This document shows, in pieces, positions 1-8,847 of a stretch of DNA of 64,000 bases. The position numbers were made by a program, and so were the translations under genes. Position 1 is the stretch's first letter, and each line of letters starts with the position of its first letter. The stretch is from CBDDBK01 sp965225715 (GTDB taxonomy: Bacteria; Bacteroidota; Bacteroidia; Cytophagales; Flammeovirgaceae): NCBI GenBank assembly GCA_965225715.1, contig CBDDBK010000002.1, positions 1 through 64,000 on the forward strand, given 5' to 3'. The notes beneath the pieces were generated by a model. The model made no database searches. It worked only from the letters and a program-made list of their open reading frames with translations, and was not told where the DNA came from.

Positions 1-792
1 GCTACCCGGAATAGTTTTAAGATAAGCATTTTCATCCATGTTTAGCCAATCTTTGAATATTGCTGTGTTAGGTCTATGCCCAATAGCAAGGAAAAAACCT
101 TGAATATGAATAGTATGTTCTTCATGTGTTTTTACATTTTTTACTTTAACCCCTTCGACTTTTTCTTTTCCCAAAATCTCTTGGGTTTCAGTATTCCAAT
201 GTATGATAATATTTGAAGTATTTTTAACTCGATTTTGCATAATTTTAGAAGCTCTCATCTGATTTTTTCGCACTAATATGTGAACTTTTGGACAGAGTTT
301 AGCTAAATATAAGGCTTCTTCTGCAGCGGAATCTCCGGCACCAACCACCGCAACATTTTGACCTTTAAAGAAAAAACCATCACAAACAGCACAAGCTGAA
401 ACACCTTTATTCATTAAACGAGATTCTGATTCTAATCCCAACCACTTTGCACTTGCTCCTGTTGCTATTATGATAGTATGGCTTTGCACTTCAATATCTT
501 CTTGTGTCCACACTTTATGTATAGGCCCACTAAAATCAACCTTATTGATCATTTCATATCTTATATCGGTTTCAAAACGCTCAGCCTGTTTTTTAAAATC
601 TTCCATTATTTTTGGACCTTGAACACCTTCTGGATAACCCGGATAATTTTCAACTTCTGTTGTTATCATGAGCTGTCCACCTGGTTCATTTCCTGTGTAT
701 AATACTGGTTTTAAATTTGCTCTTGCAGCATATATAGCTGCTGTATAGCCTGCAGGACCGGCACCTATTATCAAACACTTAAGAACTTTCAT
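1..792 (-). CDS. trxB: Thioredoxin-disulfide reductase, partial (C-terminus outside window)
   Basis: This flavoenzyme uses NADPH to reduce thioredoxin in the cytoplasm. The visible 264 residues begin MKVLKCLIIGAGPAGYTAA, which contains the FAD-binding GxGxxA/G motif near residues 10-15. A redox-active CAVCDG motif (family form CATCDG) is followed by a second nucleotide-binding motif, VAVVGAGDSAAEEAL. The frame is open through base 1, so about 45-50 residues of the usual ~315 are missing, including the end of the second FAD segment. The start is the ATG read from the complement of 790-792, directly before the first conserved strand. An ECF sigma factor lies upstream on the same strand, about 340 bases away, with a hairpin repeat between them. 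The identification is secure. Confidence 0.95.
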   Translation of the reverse strand, partial: MKVLKCLIIGAGPAGYTAAIYAARANLKPVLYTGNEPGGQLMITTEVENYPGYPEGVQGPKIMEDFKKQAERFETDIRYEMINKVDFSGPIHKVWTQEDIEVQSHTIIIATGASAKWLGLESESRLMNKGVSACAVCDGFFFKGQNVAVVGAGDSAAEEALYLAKLCPKVHILVRKNQMRASKIMQNRVKNTSNIIIHWNTETQEILGKEKVEGVKVKNVKTHEEHTIHIQGFFLAIGHRPNTAIFKDWLNMDENAYLKTIPGS

Positions 793-845
793 TTTAATAG
801 CTATTAGACTAATTCCAATTAAAATAATGTACTATATACAATAAT

Positions 846-940
846 ATATACTCAGGTTACTTGAAAAAGAAAGTTTTTCGGATTCTAACCTATTGGTATT
901 GAAACTTAACGTTTCGCAAAATAAAATAGCTTTGCTATAA
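846..940 (+). repeat. 95-bp three-hairpin dispersed repeat, copy A
   Basis: This is one of four copies (others 19245-19340, 49823-49920, 51789-51895). It can fold into three hairpins in a row: GGTTA with TAACC enclosing GAAAAA with TTTTTC; GAAAC with GTTTC; and ATAGC-TTT-GCTAT. Copies A and B are nearly identical. Copies C and D are inverted and more diverged. The function is unknown; it could be a REP-like element, a mobile miniature element or an RNA structure. Confidence 0.8.
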
Positions 941-985
941 TAGTTCGGTAAATTTTTATTTTACAAGTTTTGATCATATTAATAT

Positions 986-998
986 ATTGATAATCAAT
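986..998. repeat. TTGATNATCAA palindromic motif
   Basis: ATTGATAATCAAT is a near-perfect palindrome. It belongs to a dispersed intergenic motif whose longer form is close to TTTGATTATCAATATT. It lies between the ECF sigma gene and trxB. Confidence 0.5.
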
Positions 999-1131
999 TT
1001 ATTTTTATTTTAAAACTATAAAATATTCAATAATTAATTAGTAAAACTATAATAATTAAAATTTTGAATATATTCAAAAAATGTTACTAATCTATTTGGT
1101 ATAAACAGTATTTTCAAATGTTTTCTATAAA

Positions 1132-1716
1132 TTATTTTCTATGAGTCTTTTTTTTCATATACCCCATTTTTTTCCCGTATTCAAGAAGCTGGTTTTTTAG
1201 AATATTACGTCCTCTATGCAATCTGGAGCGAACAGTACCAACAGGAATTTGAAGAATATCAGCTATTTCTTTATACCTAAAGCCCTGTAAGTTAAATAAG
1301 ATAATTGGGATTTGATAGTCTATATCTAAGTTTTTTAAAGCTGTCATAACTTCATGATTAAGCGATTCATCTATATTTTCAATAGTTAAATTTTTAACTA
1401 TTAAATCTTTTGAGTGGTTATAATACTGGAAATCGTTAATTTCTCCAAAAGAAATTCTATTATCTTCTTTAGTTTTTTTTCGGTAATAATTTATAAAAGT
1501 ATTTTTTAAAATACGAAATAACCAAGCTTTAGCATTGGTACCACTGGTGAAAGAATCTATAAATTTATAGGCTTTTAGATAGGTCTCTTGTACCAGGTCA
1601 TGAGCTGTTTCTTTATCTGATAAACTGACTGCAAAATTATATAATACATCAGCATAAGGAATAAACTCATTATTAAAAATATCTTCTTGCTTACTCTTAG
1701 TGTTAGTTTTTTTCAT
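1132..1716 (-). CDS. RNA polymerase ECF-type sigma-70 factor
   Basis: This 194-residue alternative sigma factor directs RNA polymerase to a specific regulon. Region 2 is visible at about residues 20-90 (HDLVQETYLKAYKFIDSF, then AKAWLFRILKNTFINYYRKK). Region 4, a helix-turn-helix that recognises the -35 element, is at about 130-180 (RYKEIADILQIPVGTVRSRLHRGR). The length and two-domain layout match the RpoE/ECF family. No anti-sigma gene is adjacent, so the inducing signal cannot be inferred. The C-terminus is very basic (KKMGYMKKKTHRK). It is a single-gene unit on the minus strand with ~900 bases free upstream, so it probably has its own promoter. Confidence 0.93.
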   Translation of the reverse strand: MKKTNTKSKQEDIFNNEFIPYADVLYNFAVSLSDKETAHDLVQETYLKAYKFIDSFTSGTNAKAWLFRILKNTFINYYRKKTKEDNRISFGEINDFQYYNHSKDLIVKNLTIENIDESLNHEVMTALKNLDIDYQIPIILFNLQGFRYKEIADILQIPVGTVRSRLHRGRNILKNQLLEYGKKMGYMKKKTHRK

Positions 1717-2614
1717 AAAAATTAGACGGTATTTTAATGTCCCATATCTTAATTAGGATTTTCTTATAAAAACTACAAATATTTAATTTTCAATGATTTT
1801 ATAGTCTAAAATAAGACTTTTGACTATTTAATTTTTACGAATATAAACTTTATATCTTCTACTGGCACTATATTACATGTTTTATACTAATTATCATTTT
1901 CAAACAAAATACAATCCAAATTTTTATTTTTTTGTGGAAAAATTCTTCTTTAATAAGAAATAAGTTTGAGAAAACTAGCATTATTATATTAAAACTCTTT
2001 TATTATTAAGCAAATCTACAATTTTTCATTTGAATACCCTTTACATATAATTAAAAATTGCATATAACAATGCCAGCATTATCTCAGAAAATTAGAAAAA
2101 TTTATTTTCATTATCAGTGAGTTAGAAGATTTAAAAATCCCTTTTTCATGTGACATGACTAAAATATACCCACATCAGTTATATCTATGAAAATAAAAGG
2201 TTTTCATATAAAAAATTTATGCTCCTAAATTATTGTAAAAGTTTAGAAAATTTATTTCGAAATAACTGACTCTGAGCAACTATATTTTTAAAGTCTGTCT
2301 TTTTTAAAAGATTAATTCTATTATCTCTTAACTCTAAATAGTTTTGTATTTGTTCATAAAATGTTCTTACTTGCATCTTGTGAGTATTTATATAAATACT
2401 ATGCTTAACTAAAGGCAAATACACATTATTTTGTACTCACAATTTTTTTTATAAGAAAACCCTTTATTACTTTCAAACTTGTAACTTAATATTGTTGGTA
2501 TTTAAATATTATAGTTTTATAATTCCTAATTATTATATTATAAGTCACTCCAAGATAAAAAATAAAAATAGGATTACTATATTAAGAAATTAAATTTACT
2601 ATTTTAAGTATATT
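1717..2614. other. Long AT-rich intergenic region
   Basis: About 900 bases separate the divergent ECF sigma gene and panD. The only reading frame longer than 60 codons (2230-2424, minus) shows no recognisable features. I see no tRNA, strong hairpin or coding remnant. Promoters for both flanking genes should lie here but no convincing motif was found. Confidence 0.5.
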
Positions 2615-2965
2615 ATGACCGCTTATATTGAGATATTAAAATCTAAAATTCATGGTGCAGTTATTACTGAAACAAAGCTTCATTATGTGGGTAGTATTAC
2701 TATAGATGAGGCGCTTATAGAAGCTTCTGATATGCTTGTAGGTGAAAAGGTGCAAATTGTTAATAACAATAATGGAGAACGTTTTGAAACCTATATTATA
2801 AGAGGAGAACGAAATTCTGGTGTTATCTGCCTTAATGGAGCAGCTGCTAGAAAAGCTCAGGTCGGTGATAATATTATTATTATTTCGTATATGTCTGTTT
2901 TAAAAGAAGAAGCTATAAACTATGAACCTATTGTGGTTTTTCCCAAAAAATTTAATGCTCTATAG
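2615..2965 (+). CDS. panD: Aspartate 1-decarboxylase
   Basis: This pyruvoyl enzyme converts L-aspartate to beta-alanine for pantothenate and CoA synthesis. The proenzyme self-cleaves before a serine. Here the site is Gly26-Ser27 in LHYVGSITID, preceded by the conserved lysine (Lys11) of KSKIHGA. NGERFETYIIRGER and CLNGAAARKAQVGD match the conserved core. At 116 residues it has the normal length. panB follows two bases after the stop codon, so the two pantothenate genes are co-transcribed. No Shine-Dalgarno sequence precedes the ATG, which is usual in Bacteroidota. Confidence 0.96.
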   Translation: MTAYIEILKSKIHGAVITETKLHYVGSITIDEALIEASDMLVGEKVQIVNNNNGERFETYIIRGERNSGVICLNGAAARKAQVGDNIIIISYMSVLKEEAINYEPIVVFPKKFNAL

Positions 2966-2967
2966 CA

Positions 2968-3822
2968 ATGTTAATCAATAAATTAAAATCTCCAAAAATC
3001 CTTATAAAATCAAGAAATTTGATGCCAAATAAAATAAGTATTTCAGATCTATACCTAAAAAAGAAGAACGGTGAAAAAATAACTGTCTTGACAGGTTATG
3101 ATTTTACCATGGCAAGTTTGTTAGATAAAGCAGGTATAGAAGTTATTTTAGTAGGTGATTCTGCTGCTAATGTTATGCAAGGGCATGAGACTACCTTACC
3201 AATTACTTTGAAAGAGATTATAGGCTATGCAAAATCTGTATCACGAGCTGTAGAACAAGCTTTTATAGTTGTAGATATACCTTTTGGTTATTATCAAGGT
3301 AATCCTAAAAAGGCATTGAATTCGGCTGTTAAAATTATTAAAAAGACAAATGTACAAGCTGTTAAATTAGAAGGCGGGAAAAATATAGCAGAAACTATAC
3401 GTCAAATTGTGGATACGGGAATTCCCATTATGGGCCATCTAGGCTTAACCCCTCAATCTATTAACCAATTTGGCTCTTATCGGGTACGGGGAAAAAACAA
3501 AAAAGAAGCGGATAACCTTTTAGAAGATGCTTATTTGCTTGAAAAATCAGGTTGTTTTTCCATAGTTTTGGAAAAAATACCGCAACAATTAGGCAAACTT
3601 GTTTCTGAAAATCTTAATATTCCTACCATTGGTATAGGTGCCGGTCCTCATACTGATGGACAAGTTTTAGTTACTCATGATATGTTGGGTATTAATAGCA
3701 ACTTTCATCCTAAATTTATCAAAACCTACGCGAATCTAGATTATATCATCACAGAAGCTGTAAAGTCATATATTAAAGAAGTCAAATCTAACAGTTTTCC
3801 TAATCATACCCATAGTTATTAA
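2968..3822 (+). CDS. panB: 3-methyl-2-oxobutanoate hydroxymethyltransferase
   Basis: This enzyme transfers a hydroxymethyl group from 5,10-methylene-tetrahydrofolate to alpha-ketoisovalerate, the first step of the pantoate branch. Conserved motifs include TVLTGYDFTMA, LVGDSAANV with the metal-binding Asp, VVDIPFGYYQ with the second Asp, AVKLEGG with the Glu, GHLGLTPQS and GIGAGPHTDGQ. The barrel starts about 20 residues after the Met at 3022 (MPNKISISDLY). That Met would give 266 residues, the usual family length, and may be the true start; the 2968 start adds 18 residues of basic sequence. It forms an operon with panD. Confidence 0.95.
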   Translation: MLINKLKSPKILIKSRNLMPNKISISDLYLKKKNGEKITVLTGYDFTMASLLDKAGIEVILVGDSAANVMQGHETTLPITLKEIIGYAKSVSRAVEQAFIVVDIPFGYYQGNPKKALNSAVKIIKKTNVQAVKLEGGKNIAETIRQIVDTGIPIMGHLGLTPQSINQFGSYRVRGKNKKEADNLLEDAYLLEKSGCFSIVLEKIPQQLGKLVSENLNIPTIGIGAGPHTDGQVLVTHDMLGINSNFHPKFIKTYANLDYIITEAVKSYIKEVKSNSFPNHTHSY

Positions 3823-3825
3823 AAT

Positions 3826-3852
3826 AATGCTGATAATCAAATTTTTATTATG
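3826..3852 (-). repeat. Copy of the TTTGATTATCAG dispersed motif
   Basis: Read on the minus strand, this stretch contains AAAAATTTGATTATCAGC. It matches the core of the longer copies at 14134-14180 and 63634-63680. It lies between the convergent panB and DUF58 genes. Confidence 0.5.
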
Positions 3853-3898
3853 AAAAGCGCTTAATTTTGTCATGAATTTCCAATTTTTCAAAATCATA

Positions 3899-4804
3899 TT
3901 AACCCATTCTTTGACGCTTAATTAAATAAGGCAAAAGAATTTGATCAATATTAGAACTACAGTCCACCTCTATAAAATCAATTTTATATTGTCCACATCT
4001 ATATTTAATTTCTTGAAAATAAGCATTAATTTTTTCACGGTAATGAGTTTTAATTTGAGCAGGCTGAACTTTTTCCTCCTTTCCTGTTTCTAAGTCAACA
4101 AAAACGGTAGGTTTTTCGGGAAAATCAAAATCTAATTCTGTTTTTTTATCATGAACATGAAACATAATAACTTCATTTTTTTGATACTTTAGATGTAGTA
4201 AAGCATTAAATAAATCTTGAAGATCATTAACATTTTCAAACATATCACTAAAAAGAACAATAAGAGAACAACGGTGAATACGTTGAGCTATAAGATGTAA
4301 TACTTCAGAAATATTACTTTTCTGGTTTTTTTTGGTCTTTTGCAATTGTTTTTGGAGTTGCAAAAATATATTATGAACATGAGAGGTTGTAGAGCTGATT
4401 TTTGTAAAAATTTCAATTTGATCGTTAAAGGTGCATAAGCCTACAGCATCTCTTTGATTGCTTAACATATGCGTTAAAGTTGCTAAAGCTAAAGCACTAA
4501 ATTTTAATTTTGCCTTACTTTTCAATGGATAATACATGGAAGGCGAAGTATCCAAAATAAGCATACATCTCAAGTTTGTTTCTTCTTCATACCGTTTGGT
4601 ATAAAGTCTATCGGTGCGGGCATAGACTTTCCAATCTATATGACGAGTACTTTGACCTGGGTTATATAATAAATGTTCCGCAAACTCAACTGAAAAACCG
4701 TGATAAGGTGATTGATGTAAACCCGTAATAAAACCTTCTACCACCTGTTTAGCAATTAATTTAAGATTGCCATACTCACGAACCTTATTAATGTCTATAT
4801 CCAT
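3899..4804 (-). CDS. DUF58 domain-containing protein (vWA-like)
   Basis: This 301-residue protein has the DUF58 signature RHIDWKVYARTDRLYTKRY (about residues 54-72). A von Willebrand A-like segment follows, starting with the metal-binding MIDAS motif DTSPS (85-89). DUF58 proteins usually sit next to a MoxR-type AAA ATPase and batA/batB genes and are thought to act in chaperone or envelope-stress complexes. No MoxR gene is adjacent here, which is unusual. There is no signal peptide. The gene is convergent with panB. The family assignment is firm; the cellular role is not known. Confidence 0.9.
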   Translation of the reverse strand: MDIDINKVREYGNLKLIAKQVVEGFITGLHQSPYHGFSVEFAEHLLYNPGQSTRHIDWKVYARTDRLYTKRYEEETNLRCMLILDTSPSMYYPLKSKAKLKFSALALATLTHMLSNQRDAVGLCTFNDQIEIFTKISSTTSHVHNIFLQLQKQLQKTKKNQKSNISEVLHLIAQRIHRCSLIVLFSDMFENVNDLQDLFNALLHLKYQKNEVIMFHVHDKKTELDFDFPEKPTVFVDLETGKEEKVQPAQIKTHYREKINAYFQEIKYRCGQYKIDFIEVDCSSNIDQILLPYLIKRQRMG

Positions 4805-5108
4805 AATTTAATTTTTAATAGAAAATTAACCACTTCAATTTATTTTTGTAATAAGCCTAAAATTTAATATTTCAAAAAAATAAATTGAATGATACTTGTT
4901 TTATTTATTATTTAGTCAATTGATAATAAAATAGTTGTAATTTTTAAGTTCTGTAATTTAACTAATTGGTTTTCAATATTATCATTTTCTTAATTTTTAA
5001 CCATCATTCAAAAAACTTTATTTTTTTGTAAAAAATAAAAGATTAGGTTAATATTGCTTTGAAAATGAACTTTTATTAATTCTTTTATTAGTTTTTAAAT
5101 ATAGATCA
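4805..5108. other. Intergenic region upstream of fabI
   Basis: This AT-rich 304-base gap separates the divergent DUF58 and fabI genes. It contains degenerate copies of the dispersed motif, for example TTGGTTTTCAATATTATC near 4964-4981. A sequence resembling a Bacteroidota -7 box (TTGCTTTG, 5054-5061) precedes fabI by ~50 bases but is not a full match to TAnnTTTG. Confidence 0.4.
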
Positions 5109-5925
5109 ATGAATCATAGTTTATTAAAAGGTAAGTGTGGTATTATTACAGGTGCTTTAGATGAAAGTTCTATTGCTTGGAAAGCTGCAGAGCAGATTTA
5201 TGAAGAAGGCGGTCGTTTTATTTTAACCAATGCGCCTATATCCTTACGTTTAGGTTTTTTAGACCCTTTAGCTAAAAAATGTGAAACGATTATTATTCCA
5301 GCTGATGCTACGGATTTAAAAGATATCGAAAATTTATACCAAAAAAGTAGTGAATACCTTGGAGGTAAAATTGATTTTTTACTTCATTCTATTGGTATGA
5401 GTCCAAATGTTCGTAAGAAAAAACCTTATAATAATCTAAATTACGATTGGTTTATAAAGACCTTAGATATCTCGGCACTTTCTTTTCATAAATTTTTACA
5501 GGGTTGGCGAATCATTAGATATGTTTAATGAAAAAGCCTCTATCCTTGCTTTAAGTTATATTGCTGCTCAAAAAACATTTCCATACTATAATGATATGGC
5601 ACAAGCAAAAGCCCTTTTAGAATCTATAGCCAGAAGTTATGGTAGCCTTCTTGGAGAAAAGAAAAATATACGTATAAACACGATTTCTCAGTCACCTACA
5701 GTAACTACTGCTGGAAAAGGTATTAAAGGTTTTGGAGAATTTTTAGACTTTGCCGATATGATTTCGCCACTTGGAAATGCTTCTGGGCTTGATTGTGCCA
5801 AATATATCGTGAGTCTTTTTTCTGATTATACCCAAAAAGTTACCATGCAAAACTTATTTCATGACGGTGGTTTTTCAACAACAGGTATGTCAGAAGCACT
5901 TGTTGATAAAATGAGCAAGGCATAG
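5109..5925 (+). CDS. fabI: Enoyl-[acyl-carrier-protein] reductase, interrupted by a single-base frameshift
   Basis: FabI uses NAD(P)H to reduce enoyl-ACP in the last step of fatty-acid elongation. The first part (5109-5528) carries the Rossmann-like N-terminus (GALDESSIAWKAA) and LLHSIGMSPNVRK. The second frame (in phase from about 5503) carries SILALSYIAAQKTFPYYNDMAQAK, with the catalytic Tyr-x6-Lys, and the C-terminal HDGGFSTTGM. An extra G in the GGG run at 5501-5503 causes the shift. Removing one G restores LQVGESLDMFNEKASILALS and gives a 271-residue protein, the normal length. Because FabI is usually essential, a sequencing or assembly error is likely. A real inactivation with another reductase elsewhere cannot be excluded. 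Confidence 0.9.
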
Positions 5926-5968
5926 TGATTTTTTATTTTATATATTTTACAAATTCAAATAATTGGTA

Positions 5969-6292
5969 ATGAGAAGAGAAAAAACAGAAATTACTATTGA
6001 CCTTGACGAAAAAGACCTCGTAGACGAAATCTATTTTAAAGATCCCAATACAAAAAATAAGCAAGGCAGAAAAATAAATGCTTTTGTATTGGGTTTTTGG
6101 GATAGAACTAAAAACGATAGTTTTCATCTTGAAATGTGGAAAAAAGGTTTTTTTACCCATGAAATGAAACGACTTTGTGTAGCAACAATTGGCAAAATAG
6201 GTGAATTAATACAGCGATCAACTTCTGACCAGAGCCTGGCAGATGAGATCATTCAATTTTCCAAAAAATTGGAAAAACAAATGGAAAAATAA
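5969..6292 (+). CDS. gldC: Gliding motility protein GldC-like
   Basis: This 107-residue protein resembles GldC of gliding Bacteroidota. It opens with a short beta segment (EITIDLDEKDLVDEI). A WDRTKNDSFHLEMWKKG core follows, and the helical C-terminus contains THEMKRLCVATIGKIGELIQRST and ends in charged residues. GldC is a small cytoplasmic accessory protein linked to gliding and the type IX secretion system; its exact role is unclear. An upstream TTG (5963) would add two residues, but the ATG at 5969 is preferred. The metalloprotease-like gene begins only nine bases after the stop. Confidence 0.75.
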   Translation: MRREKTEITIDLDEKDLVDEIYFKDPNTKNKQGRKINAFVLGFWDRTKNDSFHLEMWKKGFFTHEMKRLCVATIGKIGELIQRSTSDQSLADEIIQFSKKLEKQMEK

Positions 6293-6300
6293 ATATAAAC

Positions 6301-7701
6301 TTGTATTTAACGCCTCTCAAAATTGATATCTTGGATAGTTTATTTCTTCCCGACGAAAATATGATGGCTTCAGCCCAAGCGAATAATCTCACAGTAGAGG
6401 CTTATGCGGGTTTGGCTCACCGTTTGGAATGGGAGTCCTGGCGTTTGACAGGCAATTTGAAATCCGATGATACGGTGTATATTCCGCCAGTCAAAGGCGG
6501 AGCATATTCAAAATGGACCCCATCAGGACGCATACAAGTTTGGGATAATAGTATGCCCGGCAGCATCACTATTACACATCAGGTTTTTGACCATTGGGAA
6601 TATTACGATTGCGATAATCCAGGTCTTATAGCAATAGACGATAAAGCCACTTCTAAAATTGGTCCTTTATTAGATGGCGAACCGTGTAAACAGGCTATTT
6701 ATAGAATTGAAAGCGAAACGATTAATGGCGCTTATGTTCCTGTTCATGATGTTGAGGTTTGCGCAAGGAAAAGCGGATCTTGGAGTTGGAAATGGCGCAG
6801 AGGGAATACGGATACCAATGGCAATTTTACTTGTGATGGTACAATTGGCAGCGGCTCAGCAAGGTATAGGATTCAATGGGAAAAACACCATTTTAGATTA
6901 AACTCAGGAGCACATGGGGGCGCCCAATATGAAACCACACTCAATGGGGCTTTCAATTGGAATATCCCTAACGGAAATTTAGCTCAATTTTATGCTATTA
7001 TCTTTCAGGCGGCAAGGAATTATTATTATGGATCTGATGCGGAGAGGCTCAATCTAAAAACACCGCCTTTAAAAGATAATTTATTAGGTGGTTTTTTAGA
7101 AAGAAGCACCAAAATAGAATGTCATAATACCGATGGTAGAGCTACACATACAGGCAAAAAACGGTTTGAAATGTATAGGCAAGATAAGGGGGAAACAGTC
7201 AATGCCACTCCGGAGCGCTTGTATAATGTTGTTCTTCATGAGTTAGCGCATTGTTCCCATCGGGAGTTGCGAGGGACATCTCATAAATGGTACCATCAAA
7301 CCGATCCTATCGTAAAAGAAAGCTGGGCTATTGGCGTGGCTTATGGACTGACCCGATTGAGGTATTCCGATCATGACACCTACGACGATCTTACTTTTGC
7401 AGATATGGTTCGACCATCAAGTAGTGGGTCAGGGCTTTTTGAAGGTAATAGAAGGTACACCTCTCTAATTATTGATTTGCTTGATACCGAAAATCAGGGT
7501 ATAGATGCTGCTGGAATAGCTGATCTTATTAGACCAAATGACATACTATCTGGTTATACTTTAGAAGAAATAGAAGATGTACTAGGCAATTGCCAAACGA
7601 TTATTTGTCTAAGAGATAATCTTAGAAACAGTTATGATAATTTTCCAAGTGAAAATTCTTTAAATGTTCATTTTGACCAATATATAAATTTTAGCCGATG
7701 A
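6301..7701 (+). CDS. HExxH metalloprotease-like protein, longest copy of a tandem array (5' end probably truncated)
   Basis: This 466-residue frame starts at TTG; the next Met is at 6361. It has a leader-less N-terminus, then a segment (about 75-200) with two conserved stretches, KWTPSGRIQVWDN and YVPVHDVEVCARKSGSW, resembling a carboxypeptidase regulatory-like fold. The protease-like part is near 290-360. HELAH at 313-317 gives two His ligands and the catalytic Glu, and KESWAIG with Glu340 is a plausible third ligand (gluzincin spacing). No signal peptide is visible, although related proteins are usually exported. The frame is closed upstream by a stop at 6244, inside gldC, which suggests loss of the original 5' end. 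Its stop overlaps the next gene as ATGA. The substrate is unknown. Confidence 0.7.
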   Translation: MYLTPLKIDILDSLFLPDENMMASAQANNLTVEAYAGLAHRLEWESWRLTGNLKSDDTVYIPPVKGGAYSKWTPSGRIQVWDNSMPGSITITHQVFDHWEYYDCDNPGLIAIDDKATSKIGPLLDGEPCKQAIYRIESETINGAYVPVHDVEVCARKSGSWSWKWRRGNTDTNGNFTCDGTIGSGSARYRIQWEKHHFRLNSGAHGGAQYETTLNGAFNWNIPNGNLAQFYAIIFQAARNYYYGSDAERLNLKTPPLKDNLLGGFLERSTKIECHNTDGRATHTGKKRFEMYRQDKGETVNATPERLYNVVLHELAHCSHRELRGTSHKWYHQTDPIVKESWAIGVAYGLTRLRYSDHDTYDDLTFADMVRPSSSGSGLFEGNRRYTSLIIDLLDTENQGIDAAGIADLIRPNDILSGYTLEEIEDVLGNCQTIICLRDNLRNSYDNFPSENSLNVHFDQYINFSR

Positions 7702-8147
7702 AAACAATAATTCAAATTTTTTTAATAGCGCTATTAATTGGGCTAGTGGAAAGGTGTAAATCAAATATTGATCATGAGTCCCTGCCTCCACCCATTCCAA
7801 GCATGACTTTTATTATTGAAAATAAAACGGATCATGAGGCGGTTATGTCATGGTGGGATGTTATTTTGCAAGAACGAATTATCAATGTCAAACCAGATAC
7901 AAATTTAACAGTCTTAAAAAAAGATCGATATGCAGGCACTGAACTACAGTTGGTTTTGCCTTTTGAGTTTGGATCTAGCCGTGATACTGTCTTTTACTAC
8001 TATGATTCTGTGCGTATTCTATTGGGTGATGAGTCACGGCTTTCTCTTCCCGGAAAGTGTGAAGATCCTAACAATATTTTATGCGCTGCTAATTATGTTA
8101 AGACTGGTACCGATACATCTGATATATACACGTTTACCATTCGTTAA
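7698..8147 (+). CDS. Small lipoprotein-like partner protein, unit 1
   Basis: This 149-residue protein has a basic start and hydrophobic stretch (MKTIIQIFLIALLIGLVERC), with a Cys at a lipoprotein-like position although the residue before it is Arg. The middle carries ENKTDHEAVMSWW. The C-terminus contains YDSVRILLGDESRLS and a Cys pair (GKCEDPNNILCAANYV). Its ATG overlaps the protease stop codon, so translation is probably coupled. The family is not one I recognise. Inference: an exported or membrane-anchored partner, such as an inhibitor or immunity-like protein, of the HELAH protein. Confidence 0.65.
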   Translation: MKTIIQIFLIALLIGLVERCKSNIDHESLPPPIPSMTFIIENKTDHEAVMSWWDVILQERIINVKPDTNLTVLKKDRYAGTELQLVLPFEFGSSRDTVFYYYDSVRILLGDESRLSLPGKCEDPNNILCAANYVKTGTDTSDIYTFTIR

Positions 8148-8156
8148 GGGTGTCAA

Positions 8157-8183
8157 AAAAGGTCGGAATCTTTCCGACCTTTT
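8157..8183 (+). terminator. Hairpin terminator, unit 1
   Basis: A 12-bp perfect stem, AAAAGGTCGGAA with TTCCGACCTTTT around a TCT loop, starts nine bases after the partner-gene stop. The A and T tracts make it potentially bidirectional. The same hairpin follows every unit of the array. Confidence 0.85.
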
Positions 8184-8337
8184 AATAAAAATGGGGCTTT
8201 TAATTGGAATATCCCTAAAAGGATTAGTATTATGGATTTGATGCGGAGAGGCTCAATCTTTTTTAGAAAGAAGCACCAAAATAGAATGTCATAATACCGA
8301 TGGTAGAGCTACACATACAGGCAAAAAACGGTTTGAA

Positions 8338-8847
8338 ATGTATAGGCAAGATAAGGGGGAAACAGTCAATGCCACTCCGGAGCGCTTGTATAATGTTGTT
8401 CTTCATGAGTTAGCGCATTGTTCCCATCGGGAGTTGCGAGGGACATCTCATAAATGGTCCCATCAAACCGATCCTATCGTAAAAGAAAGCTGGGCTATTG
8501 GCGTGGCTTATGGACTGACCCGATTGAGGTATTCCGATCATGACGATTATGATGATTTGACTTTTGAATGGATGACTAATCCTAATCAGGGCAATAGACG
8601 CTATACTTCTTTGATTGTTGATTTGGTTGATACCGAAAATCAAGGTATAAATTCTGCTGGAGAGACTATCGTGGATAGACCAAATGATATACTATCTGGT
8701 TATACTTTAGAAGAAATAGAAGATGTACTAGGCAATTGCCAAACGATTATTTGTCTAAGAGATAATCTTAGAAACAGTTATGATAATTTTCCAAGTGAAA
8801 ATTCTTTAAATGTTCATTTTGACCAATATATAAATTTCAGCCGATGA
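8338..8847 (+). CDS. Truncated HELAH metalloprotease-like copy, unit 2
   Basis: This 169-residue frame starts at the Met of MYRQDKGETVNATPERLYN, which corresponds to residue ~291 of the long copy. It keeps HELAH (residues 23-27) and KESWAIG. Upstream sequence 8190-8337 is still recognisably coding-derived but is out of frame and carries two deletions relative to the long copy. The variable stretch is EWMTNPNQGNRRY, then INSAGETIVDRPND. The stop overlaps the next start (ATGA). It has no visible promoter and lies behind the unit 1 terminator. It may be a silent cassette or a decaying duplicate. Confidence 0.55.
   Translation: MYRQDKGETVNATPERLYNVVLHELAHCSHRELRGTSHKWSHQTDPIVKESWAIGVAYGLTRLRYSDHDDYDDLTFEWMTNPNQGNRRYTSLIVDLVDTENQGINSAGETIVDRPNDILSGYTLEEIEDVLGNCQTIICLRDNLRNSYDNFPSENSLNVHFDQYINFSR

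Larger units (their letters stand above)
793..1131. other. Intergenic region with two dispersed repeats
   Basis: This AT-rich gap separates trxB from the upstream sigma-factor gene. It holds copy A of the ~95-bp three-hairpin repeat (846-940) and a near-palindrome ATTGATAATCAAT (986-998). I see no open reading frame of note and no clear promoter. Confidence 0.6.

Noticed and set aside
2230..2424. 64-codon minus-strand reading frame in the long gap before panD
   Set aside because: It has no recognisable motif, no neighbours on its strand and lies in AT-rich DNA, where such frames arise by chance. It is left unannotated.
5026..5061. Possible promoter TTG ... TTGCTTTG before fabI
   Set aside because: The -7 box lacks the TA and the spacing of 25 bases is longer than expected, so it is not listed as a promoter.
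7930..8241. Overlapping frames in the lipoprotein genes, continuing through the terminators (also at 9115, 10332, 12625 and 13842)
   Set aside because: They are out-of-phase shadows that reappear in every unit because the units are copies. They end with nonsense hydrophobic sequence.
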